This document shows, one piece after another, positions 1 to 12,834 of a DNA stretch of 64,000 bases. The position numbers and the translations under genes are program-made. The notes beneath the pieces are model-generated. The model searched no databases. It was given only the letters and a program-made list of their open reading frames with translations, and had not been told where the DNA came from. This stretch comes from Nigrospora sphaerica (lineage: Eukaryota > Ascomycota > Sordariomycetes > Amphisphaeriales > Apiosporaceae): the NCBI GenBank assembly GCA_018287875.1, contig JAGVVL010000015.1:1550001-1614000 (forward strand). The letters are read 5' to 3'. Within the stretch, counting starts at the first letter, position 1. Each line of letters begins with the position of its first letter.

Positions 1-3000
1 TCTCACATTGGACACACTGCCAGCATATGCTCCCTAAGGGTCTGCCGGGTTGCGAGGTCGATACTTTGGACTAGCATGCTTGCTCACTGTCACGGCGGCC
101 TACCACAATGGGGGGGAGAGGGGGGATGATGGATCCGTGGTGCCCTTCGCTTCGCGCGGCGGCCAGGTGGGCGGCTGGGCCTGGGCAGTCTGTCCGCCGG
201 AAAAGGGTGTTGCGTCTCACCTGCTGTAGTCCACCGCCTACGCTCCACTCGTCCCTGTTGGGCGGGTGTACTTCGGTGAACGGAAAGAAGCAACAGGCCG
301 CTTGGTTTTTGATGCATCATCCGGGTACACGTACTCGTATGCTATATCTGATAGGTGATGATGGGACGGGCTGTCGTGGCCTGGCCGGCCTGCTTCCGTT
401 TTGCGGGCTGGATCAGAAGGGGGGGACGATCAGCCAGGCCGGGAGAGCCAGGCTGGGAGGAACTTAGCGCTTTGTCACCCTGACGACTGGCTTCCATGCC
501 CACTTGACTAGGTGACCGACTACTCGTCCAGCTCCTCGGCCTAGGGGACAGGAAGGGAGGGGGAGGGGAGGGGAGGGGAGGCCCTAGGTTCCCATGTTTT
601 AACACCAAACCTCGTACGTGCCCCGGAGCAATAGGATTCCGTGACTGGTCCATTCTGTCCCCCTTCCCTCTCCCTGGGATGCTCGCGTTCGCTGGTCCCT
701 CGCCATGGCGCGTGGCCCGTTCGACCGGCTGGGGCTGGGGCTTGGGCTTGGATATGGGCCGACTTGGTGTGCAAAGGCCGAGGACCGGCTTCGACGGGAC
801 ACATACACCCCGGATTGCGATGCATGCGCCACGCTTGTCAATCAATCACTCACTGGTGTCAGCCGGCCTTGAGCTTTGGCTCTAGGAGGGGGCAACTGGC
901 TTCTTCGTATTAGCCGTCCCTCCCTCCCTCTCGCTCTCTCTTTCTCCTACCACCGTCCCACGCGCATCTGCGGCCTGCGAACCGCGTGCCCCTTCCACCC
1001 CCTTGAAAGGACCAAATGAAAGAGAGTCCCCGAAGCCACCTTCCCATACCAAGTAGTGCCGGTTTCCTCACGCGCATCGACATCCTCCCCAAGCTTCCTT
1101 ACCTTTTTGTGCCACCCTGTGCTCGTTAGACATACACGCTTTCACCCAGTTCGCGGCCAAGCATGCACGCGAGTCGCCAAAGATCGCCACAGGTCATCAT
1201 GAAATCTTACTGCCGACGCTCCACCGCATCACAATCATCTCGTGCCGGTGCCGCCTTGCCAGTGGTTCCATTCGCGCGCTTCAGGCTCGCTCATCCCGAC
1301 CGAAAGCCTCCCACTGACCCCTTGCGGCCCTACCTCATGCGAGCCATTCCGCAGAGGGTCAGGGTAAAAGAAAGAAGAAAAAAGACGCGGCAATCTTAAG
1401 CACATCCCCTAAGCCCAAGTGGGCGGCCCCGTTGCCAGCCTCTTTCTCACCGTCCAACCCGCCGTCCGGCAAGGCGCCAGAATGGTGGTGGAGAAGCTTT
1501 TTTTTTTCTCGGGTCCCTCATCGTGGGCTGGGTAGTATGGCCGCGCCAGGCGCACCTGCGCACTAAGACGTAACCAAAGCTACCAGACGGTTCTCTGAAG
1601 ACCCTGCGTGCCTGGGGTCAAGGTTAGGTAGCTGTCCCGTCTTGATCCATGTCAGCTGGCAGGCTAAGTTTGCATCCACATCAGCACCGGTGTGTCCGTC
1701 ACTGAACCAACATCGGACTCCCGGCTTTGTTGGGGCTATTGTTTGGCTTTCCCCTACTCCGTACGTACTCGGACAAGCACCAAGGTCCATCTCCTAGCAA
1801 GGGCTTCAAGCCGCTGCCCGGTGGAGCTCTCCTCAGGGCCTCTGCTAGCCAGCCCGGCGGACCTGGCCAGGCTGCCTTGGCCTTGTGTCGACGCCGGAGC
1901 AACGCTGAAGAAAAAGCAAGCCCTTCGGTGGTCGTATGGCCAATGGAGCAACTAGTACTTACTTCTGGGTAGCAGCAGTACTCGGTACTCTAGGCGGGCC
2001 CAAGAGAAGGCTTGGCTAGCCCGCCCAGTCAGTCCTATAACGCGCTACGTAGGTTAGGTCCAGCACCGACCCAGATGTATGAAGTAGACGCCTGCTGCAC
2101 CCCCATCCCTACGATTTGTGACTGTGGATGGATAGGAATACGGAGCCGGTGGGCAGGTAGGTACGTATGCCTCCATTCTTCCGTGCCTCGAGTGCCTCCA
2201 CATCCACACCAACAGCAAAGGGCTGCCTAAGAGAGTTCGCTTCAAGCTGCGTGTGCTCCGTCGCCTGTGCATATCTCTATCCATGCCACTGCCCGTCAAC
2301 GCACCGACGGCCACGCTTTCCATGGCGCGCTCGTCAAAAAAAGACGAAACGGGCTCCCGGTGAAACCGACTAGAAGAGCAATACCACCAGCAAAGAATAA
2401 TCGGGGCGGCTTTGTACTTATGTATGGATCCGGTCGCGCCCGCCCTCGGGCCAATCAATGAAACCCAAAATCCAGCTGGGTTGCCCAGGCTGGCGCAAGC
2501 TCGGCTTTTGTCAGGGCGGCCGCCACCTTTTTCCCCTCTACTGATGAGCAGGAGCTGATAATTGCGGGCAGGACAAGGGGGGGTACAGGACGCGGCCGGA
2601 TACGCAGGTATCTCCCGATGGCTCGCGTCACGTCATGTTTCCCAGACCGTGCCAGCCGAAGCAAGCCCGTGGGACCGGTCCCCATCCTGATTGATGACCG
2701 CGGCCGGCGATGCGACATCTCGCAACCCATACGAGCAAAGGCCTGTCTGTGGTCTAGCTAGTTGGTTGTACGTACCTGACGCCTTCTTTACCGCCACACG
2801 AATCGTATCTTGGTTCCCTTATTCCGCGAATTGCAGTCGACCCCGGCTGGCACCTTACCCACGGGGAGGGGCCGTTAACCGGTGCCATGGGCAGGCAGCC
2901 TTAGTGTCATTCACAGGCGAGCCGGCGGCCCTGTACACCCGGTACCTCGTACAACGTTTGGACGGACGGAACGCTGTCATCCATGTAAGCCTTGCATGTC

Positions 3001-6000
3001 TGGCATTGTCCACAGAGCGCTTGACATCCTGCTATGCTACTGTCTACCAGGACGGCGATAGGCTGGGAGACACCGACGGGCTGTCCTCACAGAGTACCAC
3101 GTGGGCAGCGGTATGCTCGCACGCTCGCTCACGCAGCTGCTCTATACATGGCGTACGCCTTGACCTCAATGCCTTACGCGCACGTTGCGTGCGGATGGGC
3201 GGCGGCCAGCGTTCTTTGGTGACGGCGTTTTACATACGGCAGGCTCGGGGAGACGTGACTGGTTTCCGGCCGGGTGCTTATAACAAACGACAATATACAA
3301 CTATCACTACTTGGGTTCGCATGGGCCTGGGAACCTCCCACGATGAGATCCGCCCGATAGCTCGTGTGCCAGTCAGTGTACGTACACGTGCGGTGGAACG
3401 CCCCGTCACCTCGGTAAACAAGCGCTGGGATTTCTCGAACATTTCTATCCCCGACCTCTAGTACCGCGTAAGATAGCCGTACCGGACACCTGTAGCTACA
3501 TACCTGAGCGCGTACCCAGCGCCTTGTTTGGTGCGACGTGTGCGTGAAAATACCTGGTCACTTGACATCTTGAACCGTCCCCCCAAATGACTCGCCCGAG
3601 AGGGGGCGCCATATCCCCCCCCCATCCCAGTCGATGATGGTCATTGCCCAAGCATCGGCTGTACTGCTAGTCGGGACCAGCTAGTGGCAGCAGCCAAGCT
3701 CCTGCACCCATGCACATACATACAGAAAACCCGCATGTACTGCCCAAATCGTATAGGCACACAGCATGAGAGCGGGTTTATAATCCCTAACCCCTGGTTA
3801 CCAAGGCTTAGTGTTAGGTTTCCTCCACAGGATCACGTCTGAACAATAGTTTGACCACTGACCGGATGTGGCTCGGATAATATGAATCGAAAATTGCGTT
3901 GCATTGAGGGACGTCGCGATCGGCTCAAGTACGCCCGGGGTCGCAGTGGACTAGGGCCGCTCCTCTCTCTTTCCGGGACGGAGTACCAAGTACCCTACTC
4001 CGTAGGCAGGCATTGGTGTGCTTTTCGGCCGTCTCCCACTCTGAGCCCCTTCTTGAAGGTCCGTTCCTTGCCCGTACCCCCCTTTATCCCCCCCACCCTC
4101 CTCGATCCGTCAGTCTCTGGCTGGCTTCGCTGGCTGGGGAGGGGGTTTTGGCCGCTGCGACAACCCCTACTAGCGAAGTGTAAGGACACGGCGTCAGGTG
4201 GGATCGGCCGTGCTTCGGTGGCGAAGAAGACGTATTTCCTAGACAGGGCAATACTTTGCCAGGCGTCCAGGGCAGACGGCACGCGTGTCGTGGCCCGTGC
4301 AGGCGCGCGGGCTGGTCAGTTGCCCGAATGTGGGCAGAGGAGAGGCTATCACCGTCGACCCTCCCATGAGCCATGGATGCCCTTCCGCTCTTCTGTCATC
4401 TAGGCTCCGGGCAGCACATGCTCAAAGTTTGACGCTCCTGCAGCGCCCATCCCGCCTGCTTTGCCCAGCTGAAAGGGGGGAAGGGCAGAGCCTCTTTGAC
4501 CACGCCGCCCCCGCTTATTATGAGAAGTACCTTCCGGCATTCGTACCTCATCCATGCGCGCGTATGTGCACAGCATACTGCTGGATCCTGCCATGCTGCC
4601 ACGCTGGATGACTAAAGAAACAGAAGAGGAGCACCGGAAGAGGAGGAGAGCGAGAACATGAGGGGCACTGACCCTTCAGGCTACCACCTCGGCTTACAGC
4701 GAGGGATGAGATTGCGGAACCAACAAAGTGTTTCCGTCCCCATGCCGTGGTTCGAGACAGGCAGCTGGGACTGTCATATTGGCAAATTGATCCCTCTACA
4801 AACCCGTACAGCCCCTCGATCCTAGCCCACTTCCGTGAGAATCCGCGAGTGGTGGTCACACACGTAGGCGCCGTCCGCTTTTGCCGATGCGGTCGGATCT
4901 ACGATGTTTGAGTGATATCTGGCCCTGTCTTTCGGGGTGGACCAGAGCCAGCATGCAGAGCCTGTACATTGACACACACGTTCGGGTCCAGGAGGAGGGG
5001 CAAGGACCCATTGCCTGGCCGGTAGCCGCCCTGGCAGAGCCCCCAGCGAGCCGGCCATCCACGCCCAGGGCGGCGATGGTGGGAGGGGTGATGAGCTGAA
5101 ATGGCTACATGTGCTAAGCAGAGGGTGGGTTCATATGGATGTGCCTGACATCCCTCCCAACGCACGGAGCCGGCCTTGTACGTACTTTGTACATGTGAGC
5201 TCAGGGCCGGCGCCCAGAGCTCCAGCATCTTCCCCCATCTGAAGCCAAAATGCCAGCACGGCCGTTTCGGCAGACGCCTGGAAGAGGTTAAAAGCACGGG
5301 ACCCCATGCTGGTGGGCACAGAGTCGTATCCATAGATGGGGACAGGCATGCAGTGGCGGAGGTGAGCAGGCGGGCAGGACGGCGAGTGCCAGAGGTACCC
5401 CTGTCAGCCCGCGAGCCCGTGTGGCCCCAGGGCTCCAGAACGACACGGAAAAGAGAGATCTTCGGGAGAGGGATGGTCAACCTAGCACATGAAACCGCCC
5501 CGGCCAATGGGAAGCGCCTACTTCTCTCTTTGGGACGGGCCCGTCCCATCAGCGAGACACGCGGCTTGGGTAAAAGTAGAACCGCTGCTGCATTCCCGGC
5601 TTCCTCTCGGTCGCGCTGACGAGCGGCCGTGAATGGGCCCCATGCCTATCTTCGGGCGTCTCGATGCAATGTTCCCCTACACGCGCTTGCAGTAGCCCCA
5701 TGGTACTGCCTCGTAGTGTGCTGGTATGCATGATACTTGCAGGCCATAAGGTTTGCCTCCCTCCTGCCGCCGTAGTACTTGCTTGTACAGGGCCGCTTTG
5801 TGTGTCATGGATCCCAACCCAGCCCCCGGCGCGCGCGTTCGCTGTGGTTATTCTCTTACCGATAAACCGTAGGTAGAGGTGGACATGGACGGTAGTGGCC
5901 CCAGAAAGCCCAGTTCGCCTAATACAGGGCTCTACCCCCTGCTTCAAGTATTCTTCCCCCGCTCCCACTTTTGTTTCTCCTTCGCCCCTACCGCCCACCA

Positions 6001-7895
6001 CCACTGCGCGCACGCGCGCGCACACACATATCCATACACATACACCCACCCCCCCTCTCCCACCCCATACCACCCTATACCACCCACACACGCTACGCGC
6101 TACACATCATCATGCAAAGTGGATGGGTGATGGTGCTCGTCATGACCGGCGGTGGTGAGAGAGGGTTAAGGGCTGCTGCAGCCCGCCCGCCTGTCAGCTC
6201 GACCGGACGTGACGAGACGCCAAACCCGGCCTGCTCATTGATCCATCCGTCTGAAGTCAATCTCGCGCGGCCGACGACACCCCCCTCCCCTCTTTTACTG
6301 TACCTAACATTTAGTGCGACACAGCCGGATCTGGATCGAAGCTAGCACGGGATCGTTGTGGCGCCCGCCCACGGCCAGACAGCAACACCCCTACCAGGCA
6401 CCGGCTCCGGCACCAGCGCCCCCCTGCGCCAATCGCACATGGGCAATTGATTGAGATGGACGCAGCCCCCTCCCCAAGTCCGAGTACGACGACCGGAACT
6501 GGACACCTACCTATCCCACCCCTCCCCGGATGCTGGGTGCTGGAGCCGTCGCATCGGCCGCTCGGTCGTTAGGTCTGTCGGGCGGGCAGGCGTCTCCCAG
6601 AGTACTTCTTTTGAATCTTTGCTGGCCCCCCGTTTCCCCCCGTCCCCCGTCACCGTACCGTAACCCTGCCAGGCGCGGCCGAGGCAAAGGCCAGCGCCAA
6701 CTACAGAGTCAAGGCACCCATGAATCTTTATGTGCTCGTTCCTTGCTGCTCACTGTCGCGCTCCGAACCAGCAGTTTTGCCTGCTTCGGAATGACAAACC
6801 AGAATTCGGGATCCAATCTTGGACCAACCCCTCCCCCGTTCCCACTCAGCCCTCGTGCGCCCACCCCCCTACCGACGAGCACACCTGGACATGGCCGATT
6901 GGTAACTCGACGTGGCTCCATCAGGCAGCCCTTCGGCTTAAGCAGCTATGTATGCCGGTCCCGTCATGGTGGCGGCCGAAGCAATCAATCCTCTGGCGTC
7001 GAACCCATGACGATCCAAGGGAACGAGAGCCCGGCCGCTCGTGGAGAGAGACAGGCTCGAGACGGGGTCCTTCCCAGCGTCCCTGGTACGGCGGAAGGTT
7101 GCCTGGTGACCGACTGCCTCCTTGCTTGGGTCTATTCTCGTGCAAGCCGTACGTTGTGGATTTCCTTTCCTCTAGCCGAGAGGAGGAGGACCGGACGACA
7201 TTGGGCACTGCCGGGGCGCAGCGCAGGACGAAGCAACGCCGGGCCAGCAGCCAGGATCCCGCGGTGCCCCGGGGTTGCGTCATTGCAAAGTCAGAGAGCT
7301 GCGTGGTGTACTGAGTACTGTAGGAAGCACACATAGCGCAGCTACGGTGCTTGGACGAGTGCGGTAACAGTAGCTGCTGCTCTTCGCTCCCGCCCCGGCG
7401 TTGGACCCGGATGCAGCCTCTCGGACCTGGGTCCTGGCCCTGGCCCTGGGGCCTGACTCATACACACCACACGCATGCGCGAGGGTTTGCGATGGAAGCA
7501 CGGCGAGTCGCTCCAAGCCCGGTGATGGTTGGCGGCGGCGGCGGCGGCGGTGGTGTAGGCGAGGCAGGCAATACTGGCACTCATCAGCCGCGCGCAGGGC
7601 GACACCGACTCCCTTGGCAACACTTCGGCTACGGCCTGCTACGGCGGCGACGCGCAACGCAAAATCGCCAAAGATTCCTCTTCCCTCGCAAGGGCGTCGG
7701 CCACTCATGGCCCGGCCAGGCGCCTACCTACTCCTTCAACAAACGGCTTTGTCCTATCCCATCCTATTTCAGCCAACCCACAGCCACCCTTGGCCTTGGC
7801 CGCCCCGTCTATCCCTACCTCAGCGTCCCACTGGCCCGCAAGCCGCACAAAGCAAGCGCCTCCCAGGCTCGCCAGGCCAATGTTGGGCTGCCGGG

Positions 7896-7927
<32 letters not shown>
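7896..7927 (+). repeat. CTA trinucleotide microsatellite
   Basis: About ten uninterrupted CTA units followed by TATATA, seen directly in the sequence. It lies in gene-poor DNA about 1 kb beyond the 3' end of the PfkB gene and is not part of a supported coding region. Confidence 0.95.
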
Positions 7928-7928
<1 letters not shown>

Positions 7929-8715
7929 TATATGACTAGAGCCTAGCCGCACGGGCTCCTGGTGGGCAGGGCACGGGGGAGACTCGCCTGCTCGGCGGAT
8001 CGCATGACGTGCGTTGTAGTGCGCATACACGCATGACGATGGGCGTCTAGGGGGCAGAGGGTGCTACCAGGGCGAGAGGGCAAAGTACTCCGTACCCTGT
8101 TTCCAGCCGTCGAATGGCACGACGCCGATTCATGTACCCGTCCGACCCGTCCATCCAGCCTGGCCTGGCCTGGCCCTGTATCTCCTGTGTCCCGTACGCC
8201 CTCAGCTTTCGCTTAACCACATACATGGTAGTGTGCCGCCGACGACCAGACGGACCTGGACGGATGGTCCACCCCGGTCTCACCGCTCTTCGCGCCCAAG
8301 AGACTGACAACCTCGCCCTGCACCCCGGCCCACCAATATATACTAAGTTTCCGGATGTCCTCTGCATGTAGTTGCATACTGCATCCCGTACCGAAGCGGC
8401 AGGCCTCGAGCGCTGGCGGCACCAGCACCATCACCATTGTCCGCACCAGCACCAGCGTCCACCAGACCAGACCAGCAGCAAGCAGAGACAACCCACACAA
8501 AGTTCGGCCGGCCTTGGCGGGCAGGCGGGGGGTTTTCCACGTCTACGCTACGACTCTGTCTCGACCAGTCCTCCCACAAAGCGCCACACACCACATTAGT
8601 CCCTGAAAGCCTGCCAACCTGCCTCATCTTCTTCGCCCTGCATTGTTTTTGCTGCGTGCGCGTGCAGCGTCGTACGCTCGCGGCCGACCCGCCGTGACCA
8701 TGGCCACCCCGGCCT

Positions 8716-8738
8716 CCCCCCCCCCCCCCCCCCCCCCC
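8716..8738 (+). repeat. C23 homopolymer
   Basis: An uninterrupted run of 23 C on the plus strand. It is the longest of a series of C/G runs in this window and lies about 220 bp beyond the stop codon of the minus-strand PfkB gene. Its exact length may be affected by sequencing slippage. Confidence 0.9.
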
Positions 8739-8958
8739 AAGAGGATTTCACCCCGGCGGCTTTTCAGTGGTCCGCCGGACACCCTGATACGCACTCGACA
8801 GCCAACATAATTCGAACGTACAGGATCATTCCGCCGTGGTGGCTGTATCCGCAAAGGATCCACAGAACCGGCGCCATACCGACAGGCCGCCGCCATGCCC
8901 GTTCGCTACTGACCGACAGGGTCCGGCACCTCCTTACTACGCAGGCCCATCGATCAAA

Positions 8959-10457
8959 TCAGGCGGGCTCGGCGTTTCCCATCACATGGGAACCGACACC
9001 TTCGAAGCCCTCGTGCTGGACTTTGCATGTCGCGACCTGCACGGCGAACCTGACTTTCTTCTCAACATCCCAGTCATCGGGGTGGCACAGCAGGCCGAAT
9101 AGCATCCCGGCAACGAACGTATCACCGGCTCCAACAGTGCTACATGACCAGGGTTTATGTCAGTCTTTGCCTCGTCTGTTTCTGCTCGCATGTGTGTAGA
9201 TTGCTTTTCGAGACAGCCACGGAAAGTACGTCCTCTGGCCAGATGGGATGCAGGGAATGCGACAAACATACTCAACTACTTTGATGCTCTGCCCGGCCTG
9301 CAACGCCGGGCAAGACACGCAGCTGTGGTTCGGGAGTGACAGGGACGACGCCCCTCCAGAGCCCCATGTGCACAGGAGGAGCGACCTGCAAACATCGGCC
9401 GGTATGCTGTCAGCATATCTGCTCATCTGATCCAGTCGATGCGGTGGTGTCCAAGCTCTCCATCGCTGCAACTTACGCTCGGCGTGCCACACCGGCCTGG
9501 GCGAACAGACACTCTCTGGCATTCTGGTAGCCCTTGTGCTGGATCCCCCGGAGCGAAACGTCAGCATCGTCTCCGCCCCTTTTACCTTGCGTCCCGCGCG
9601 ATGGTGCTCATCCCACGACGCCCGCCTTGGTCAGGAAGGGTAAACGAACCTCGGCCCACGTCTTGGAGTAGAAGACGACATCCGCCTCCGCTGCCAGCTC
9701 TTCCAGGCCCTCGCGGCCCGGCTTCTCTACCTCAACGCTGACCCTGGCGCTCGGTATTCTGTGCCGGACGTGTTGGATGCAGCGCATCGTCGTCTCCGGA
9801 AGCCGCCCCTGTTCCCGTGGCCTCTGTTAACGTTGTGCACCTCGAGCCCATGGTATGCACGGCATGCGGGGGGTGGGAGGGGTCGGAGCGGTGGCGCGCG
9901 GCTGGCGTACCTCGAAATGCACCCACACGTCGCCCCCTACACCGTCGATAGCGGTCGAGAACTCATCTGCGGTCATCTCGGGCAGCTCGTTGTAGTTGAC
10001 CAGCGTGCGTGAACCCGAAGCCTCACTGCGCAAGATGTAGCTGCTAGCGGGGTCGCTCAGCTCGTCGCGGTAAATGCATCTCGTGAAATCCACCACGCAA
10101 TCCGGACCAAAGGAGTCTCGAATTCTCCTGGTCCCTGGCGCCTGGGCAGCCGGTAGGGTCGATATGAGGTATGGTTTGACATTGGCAGGCCCAGGGTGCC
10201 GAGCCAGCAGCTGCTGGAGTATCTCGAGCGTATTGGCGCAGTTCCCGCCCCGTCTTACTTGTAGCTTGCTCGCGCGGAGCTTCGCGTCCTCTTCCGGGTA
10301 GTGAGGAACACTGCCGGGTGTCAGCTTACCTGTGAGCCCGTCTATACATACATGTGGCGGCTAGGTATGTGAGATAAGGCATGCGCGGGCGAGCGGGCCA
10401 TACATACCTCAGGATCGTATCAAGGTAACATGCTCCCACGCAGATGAGTTGTATCAT
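8959..10457 (-). CDS. PfkB-family carbohydrate kinase (ketohexokinase-like)
   Basis: Predicted ATP-dependent sugar kinase of the ribokinase/PfkB superfamily, 321 aa, cytosolic. Six exons read on the minus strand: 10457-10408, 10310-9911, 9808-9650, 9538-9477, 9385-9272, 9139-8959. The frame is continuous and the splice sites are GT-AG. The N-terminus reads LICVGACYLDTI, the usual first strand of the family. RRGGN at residues 36-40 is the sugar-binding Gly-Gly-Asn motif. VNYNELPEM and VHFEGR follow. Near the C-terminus DTVGAGDTF (262-270) is the ATP/anion-hole signature, with Asp268 as expected catalytic base; its first Asp codon is split by the last intron. Length is normal for ketohexokinase-like members (about 300-330 aa). 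The start is the only ATG in frame before the GACYLD motif. The exact substrate (fructose, ribose or other) cannot be told. Intron 3 has a less usual GTTCGT donor, so that junction is the least certain. A minus-strand MFS transporter gene lies immediately upstream. Confidence 0.88.
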
Positions 10458-11251
10458 GGCGCCGTGTGGTTTTCTTAGCGGCGGAAGGAGGGGTTGGTGT
10501 CAAGCAGTACAGGGCCGCCGCGATGGGGTCGAAAGAACGGTCCTGAATGATTATACCCAGTTAGTTGTCCCCCCTAGCAGTATGTATCTGGTGATGATGA
10601 AAGTATTCGCTACACAAACTTGCAGCCAAATGTTCTTCCGCTTGTGGGTCCGCGTGAGTTTGCTAGCCCGAGCCCGGGATCATGGGGTCGGTGCTGTATC
10701 TTCTATGATGGTATTCTGAAATGCGTACAGATAGACAAAAGAAGGGGCGCTGATAGAGAGCATAAGATCGGGCCATTTTTCGGCCATGTCAGATACGGAA
10801 GTACATTTGCAGGTGACGCAGCCATCTCGACCTGGTCTAGATTCCCTCCTCGACCTCGATGCCGCCCGTGACAAAGATTTCAGGCCATGCCGGGGCACCC
10901 GCTGGTGCCGATAGTTTGCGCAGAGTTGCGAAACCCACTTTCCTCACTTTCTGTGCCCCTCCCGTATGCACGATCTACCCCCATCGCCCTTGAAATCTGT
11001 CAAGCTGCCGCCGGGCAGAGAACGGGCAGGTATCCCACATATGCCACGCTTTAGTCCGCTTCGTTTCGGTTGGGCGTCAGTCCCGACCTGGGGTACGATG
11101 TGCATTTCCGCAGAGAAACGCCATATCACCACCCAGATGGACCTAGCCGGGAGAGTTCCCATGTGGTGCGGCTCCGTTGGCTACTGACGCAGGAATAACA
11201 CCGAGTAGCTGGATTCAGCCCCTCGCACGCCTGCCTCCGCCCTCCCTGCAT
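10458..11251. promoter_or_regulatory. Intergenic region between MFS and PfkB genes
   Basis: About 790 bp between two minus-strand genes. It must hold the terminator of the MFS gene and the promoter and leader of the PfkB gene. I see no distinctive repeat, no recognisable coding exon and no clear binding site. Confidence 0.5.
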
Positions 11252-12834
11252 TCATGCATCACGATCGGGGACCTTGGGAACGAAATACCAGCAGACGGCT
11301 CCGACCACAACCAAAGCCAGTACAATGGGCTGCAGTACCGCCACGCCGGCGTTCGTGGCGATCAAGCCGGTCAGAGAAGGGAAGATGGCAGCTCCCGCCT
11401 GGGCCAGAACGAAAATGAAACCTAAATCATCATGAGCATTCGGTTCACAGTAATACTGGGTGACGCGGTCCCATCAGCCATTCGTGCGACGGTTCTTACC
11501 CAGTGCTGCTGGTTGGGATTTCTTGGGGAACAGTTTTGACGCCACCGACATGCCCTGGCAAGATCTGTCAGCACCGAGGCCGGCCCGGATGTTGGGTAGG
11601 CTCGCCCACTCACGGTCGCAAAGAAGGGTCCAAAGAAGAAGCCCATCAAGCTGAGCATCACGGCACTGGCGACGACGTTCGGCTGGAGCCAGAAGGCGAG
11701 CTGCAAGGCGACGCAGATGGCGCTGTAGACAAGCAGCATCCGCCGCTCGCCCCAGCGAAAAGTCGGTTCGGCCAACAAGAGACGTCCGAGCAGGAGACCG
11801 CCGTAGTAGCCCGTCGGGACATAGCCCATCTGTGACAAGTTGCCGCCGCGCACTGTCGTCAGGAACTCCACGACCCACCCGCTGGCGGTAAACCAGGCCC
11901 CGAGCTCGAAGAAATAGAATAGACTGATGATCCAAATCGTCTTCTCGGCGAGAAGCGATGCCACCTCCTGGAAGGCCAGTTTATTGCGTCCCCGGTTGGG
12001 GCCGGGAGCCGCGTCACCCCCACGGCTGTGCCAGAGGGAATCGCCGAAGGCGACGCCGACGCTGGCCAAGTTGAACACGGCGAGGCCGATCAGCACAAAG
12101 TACACGTGGCGCCAACTCTCGATGCCGGCGGCCTCCTTGAGCGTCGTGGCCATGCCGGTGGCCAAGAGGGGCCCCACGAAACAGCCCAGGGCGTAGCAGG
12201 CGTGGATGAAGCTGAGCCAGCGGTGCGGGACGTTGGCGATGCCGCTGACAAACGTGTTGGAGTGCGAGTCCTGGTAGGCCATGCCCAGGGACTGGAGGAA
12301 GAAGGTGATGCAGAAGAGCGGGAAGCCGCACCACGGGCGGAGGCATTGGGACGCCAACTGGAGGAGCGCCCCCGCGGCGAGGAGCTGTCCCAGTGTCCAG
12401 TGCGCCGCCAGGAGGGGGTTCGTAACGGCCGCAAACAACCACCCCGCGAACGTCGTCCCGTAGCTATTTGCTCCCCAAGGGGCCGGCCTCGTCAGTACGC
12501 GGCCGCGCGCCCCCCTCACCCTCCGGACGGCCAGTGCTGGCGGGGGGAGTGCCACTTACATGACGGCCACCTCGCCGGTTCCGATCCGGAACGCCGAGAG
12601 GATGTAGGGAAGCAGGGGCCCCAGCGTGCCGTCGTTGGCGCCGGCGCAAAAGAAGGAGAAGCCGGCGACGAGAATCTTGGCGTAGGGTATCGCCGGCTCG
12701 CGGTCCACGGCGCCGGCCGGGGCGTTGAATGCCGAGGGTGGGGCCTCTCCATGCCCGCCGTCGAAGGACGGGGGCTCCAGCTCGGTCATGGCGATCCCCC
12801 GGGGCTCGACGGTTGTGGTTTGTGTGGCGGACAT
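11252..12834 (-). CDS. MFS transporter, FHS/BSC6-like
   Basis: Polytopic membrane transporter of the major facilitator superfamily, 449 aa, in four exons: 12834-12560, 12463-11614, 11554-11500, 11421-11252. Joined frames run without stop to a TGA at 11252-11254. Residues 1-50 are a soluble, Pro/Ala-rich N-terminus. The first membrane segment carries FFCAGANDGTLGPLLPY, and hydrophobic segments then follow through the chain to a last helix near the C-terminus ending YFVPKVPD. NTFVSGI and WLSFIHACYALGCFVGPL resemble the fucose/glucose:H+ symporter-like (FHS) family and yeast BSC6-type proteins. Substrate unknown. Length and helix count fit a complete 11-12 helix carrier. The ATG at 12834 is favoured because the helix-1 motif follows at the usual distance. 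It lies beside the PfkB kinase on the same strand, which makes sugar uptake a reasonable but unproven guess. Confidence 0.85.

Larger units (their letters stand above)
1..8958. other. Gene-poor region, no supported gene
   Basis: About 9 kb upstream of the PfkB gene. Open frames up to 268 codons exist (for example 2691-3461 and 6530-7336, both plus strand), but none shows a recognisable motif, a plausible exon chain or the codon bias of the real genes here. In GC-rich DNA, stop-free frames of this size arise by chance. The stretch contains CT-rich blocks (905-955), a CA-rich block (6000-6090), a CTA microsatellite (7896-7927), a C23 run (8716-8738) and many GTACGTAC-like palindromes. I see no tRNA or rRNA. 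Confidence 0.6.

Noticed and set aside
2691..3461. Plus-strand open frame of 256 codons
   Set aside because: The translation has random-looking composition, with Arg, Ser and Cys scattered and no motif. No exon chain could be built around it.
6530..7336. Plus-strand open frame of 268 codons
   Set aside because: Overlapped by equally long frames on both strands; no family resemblance.
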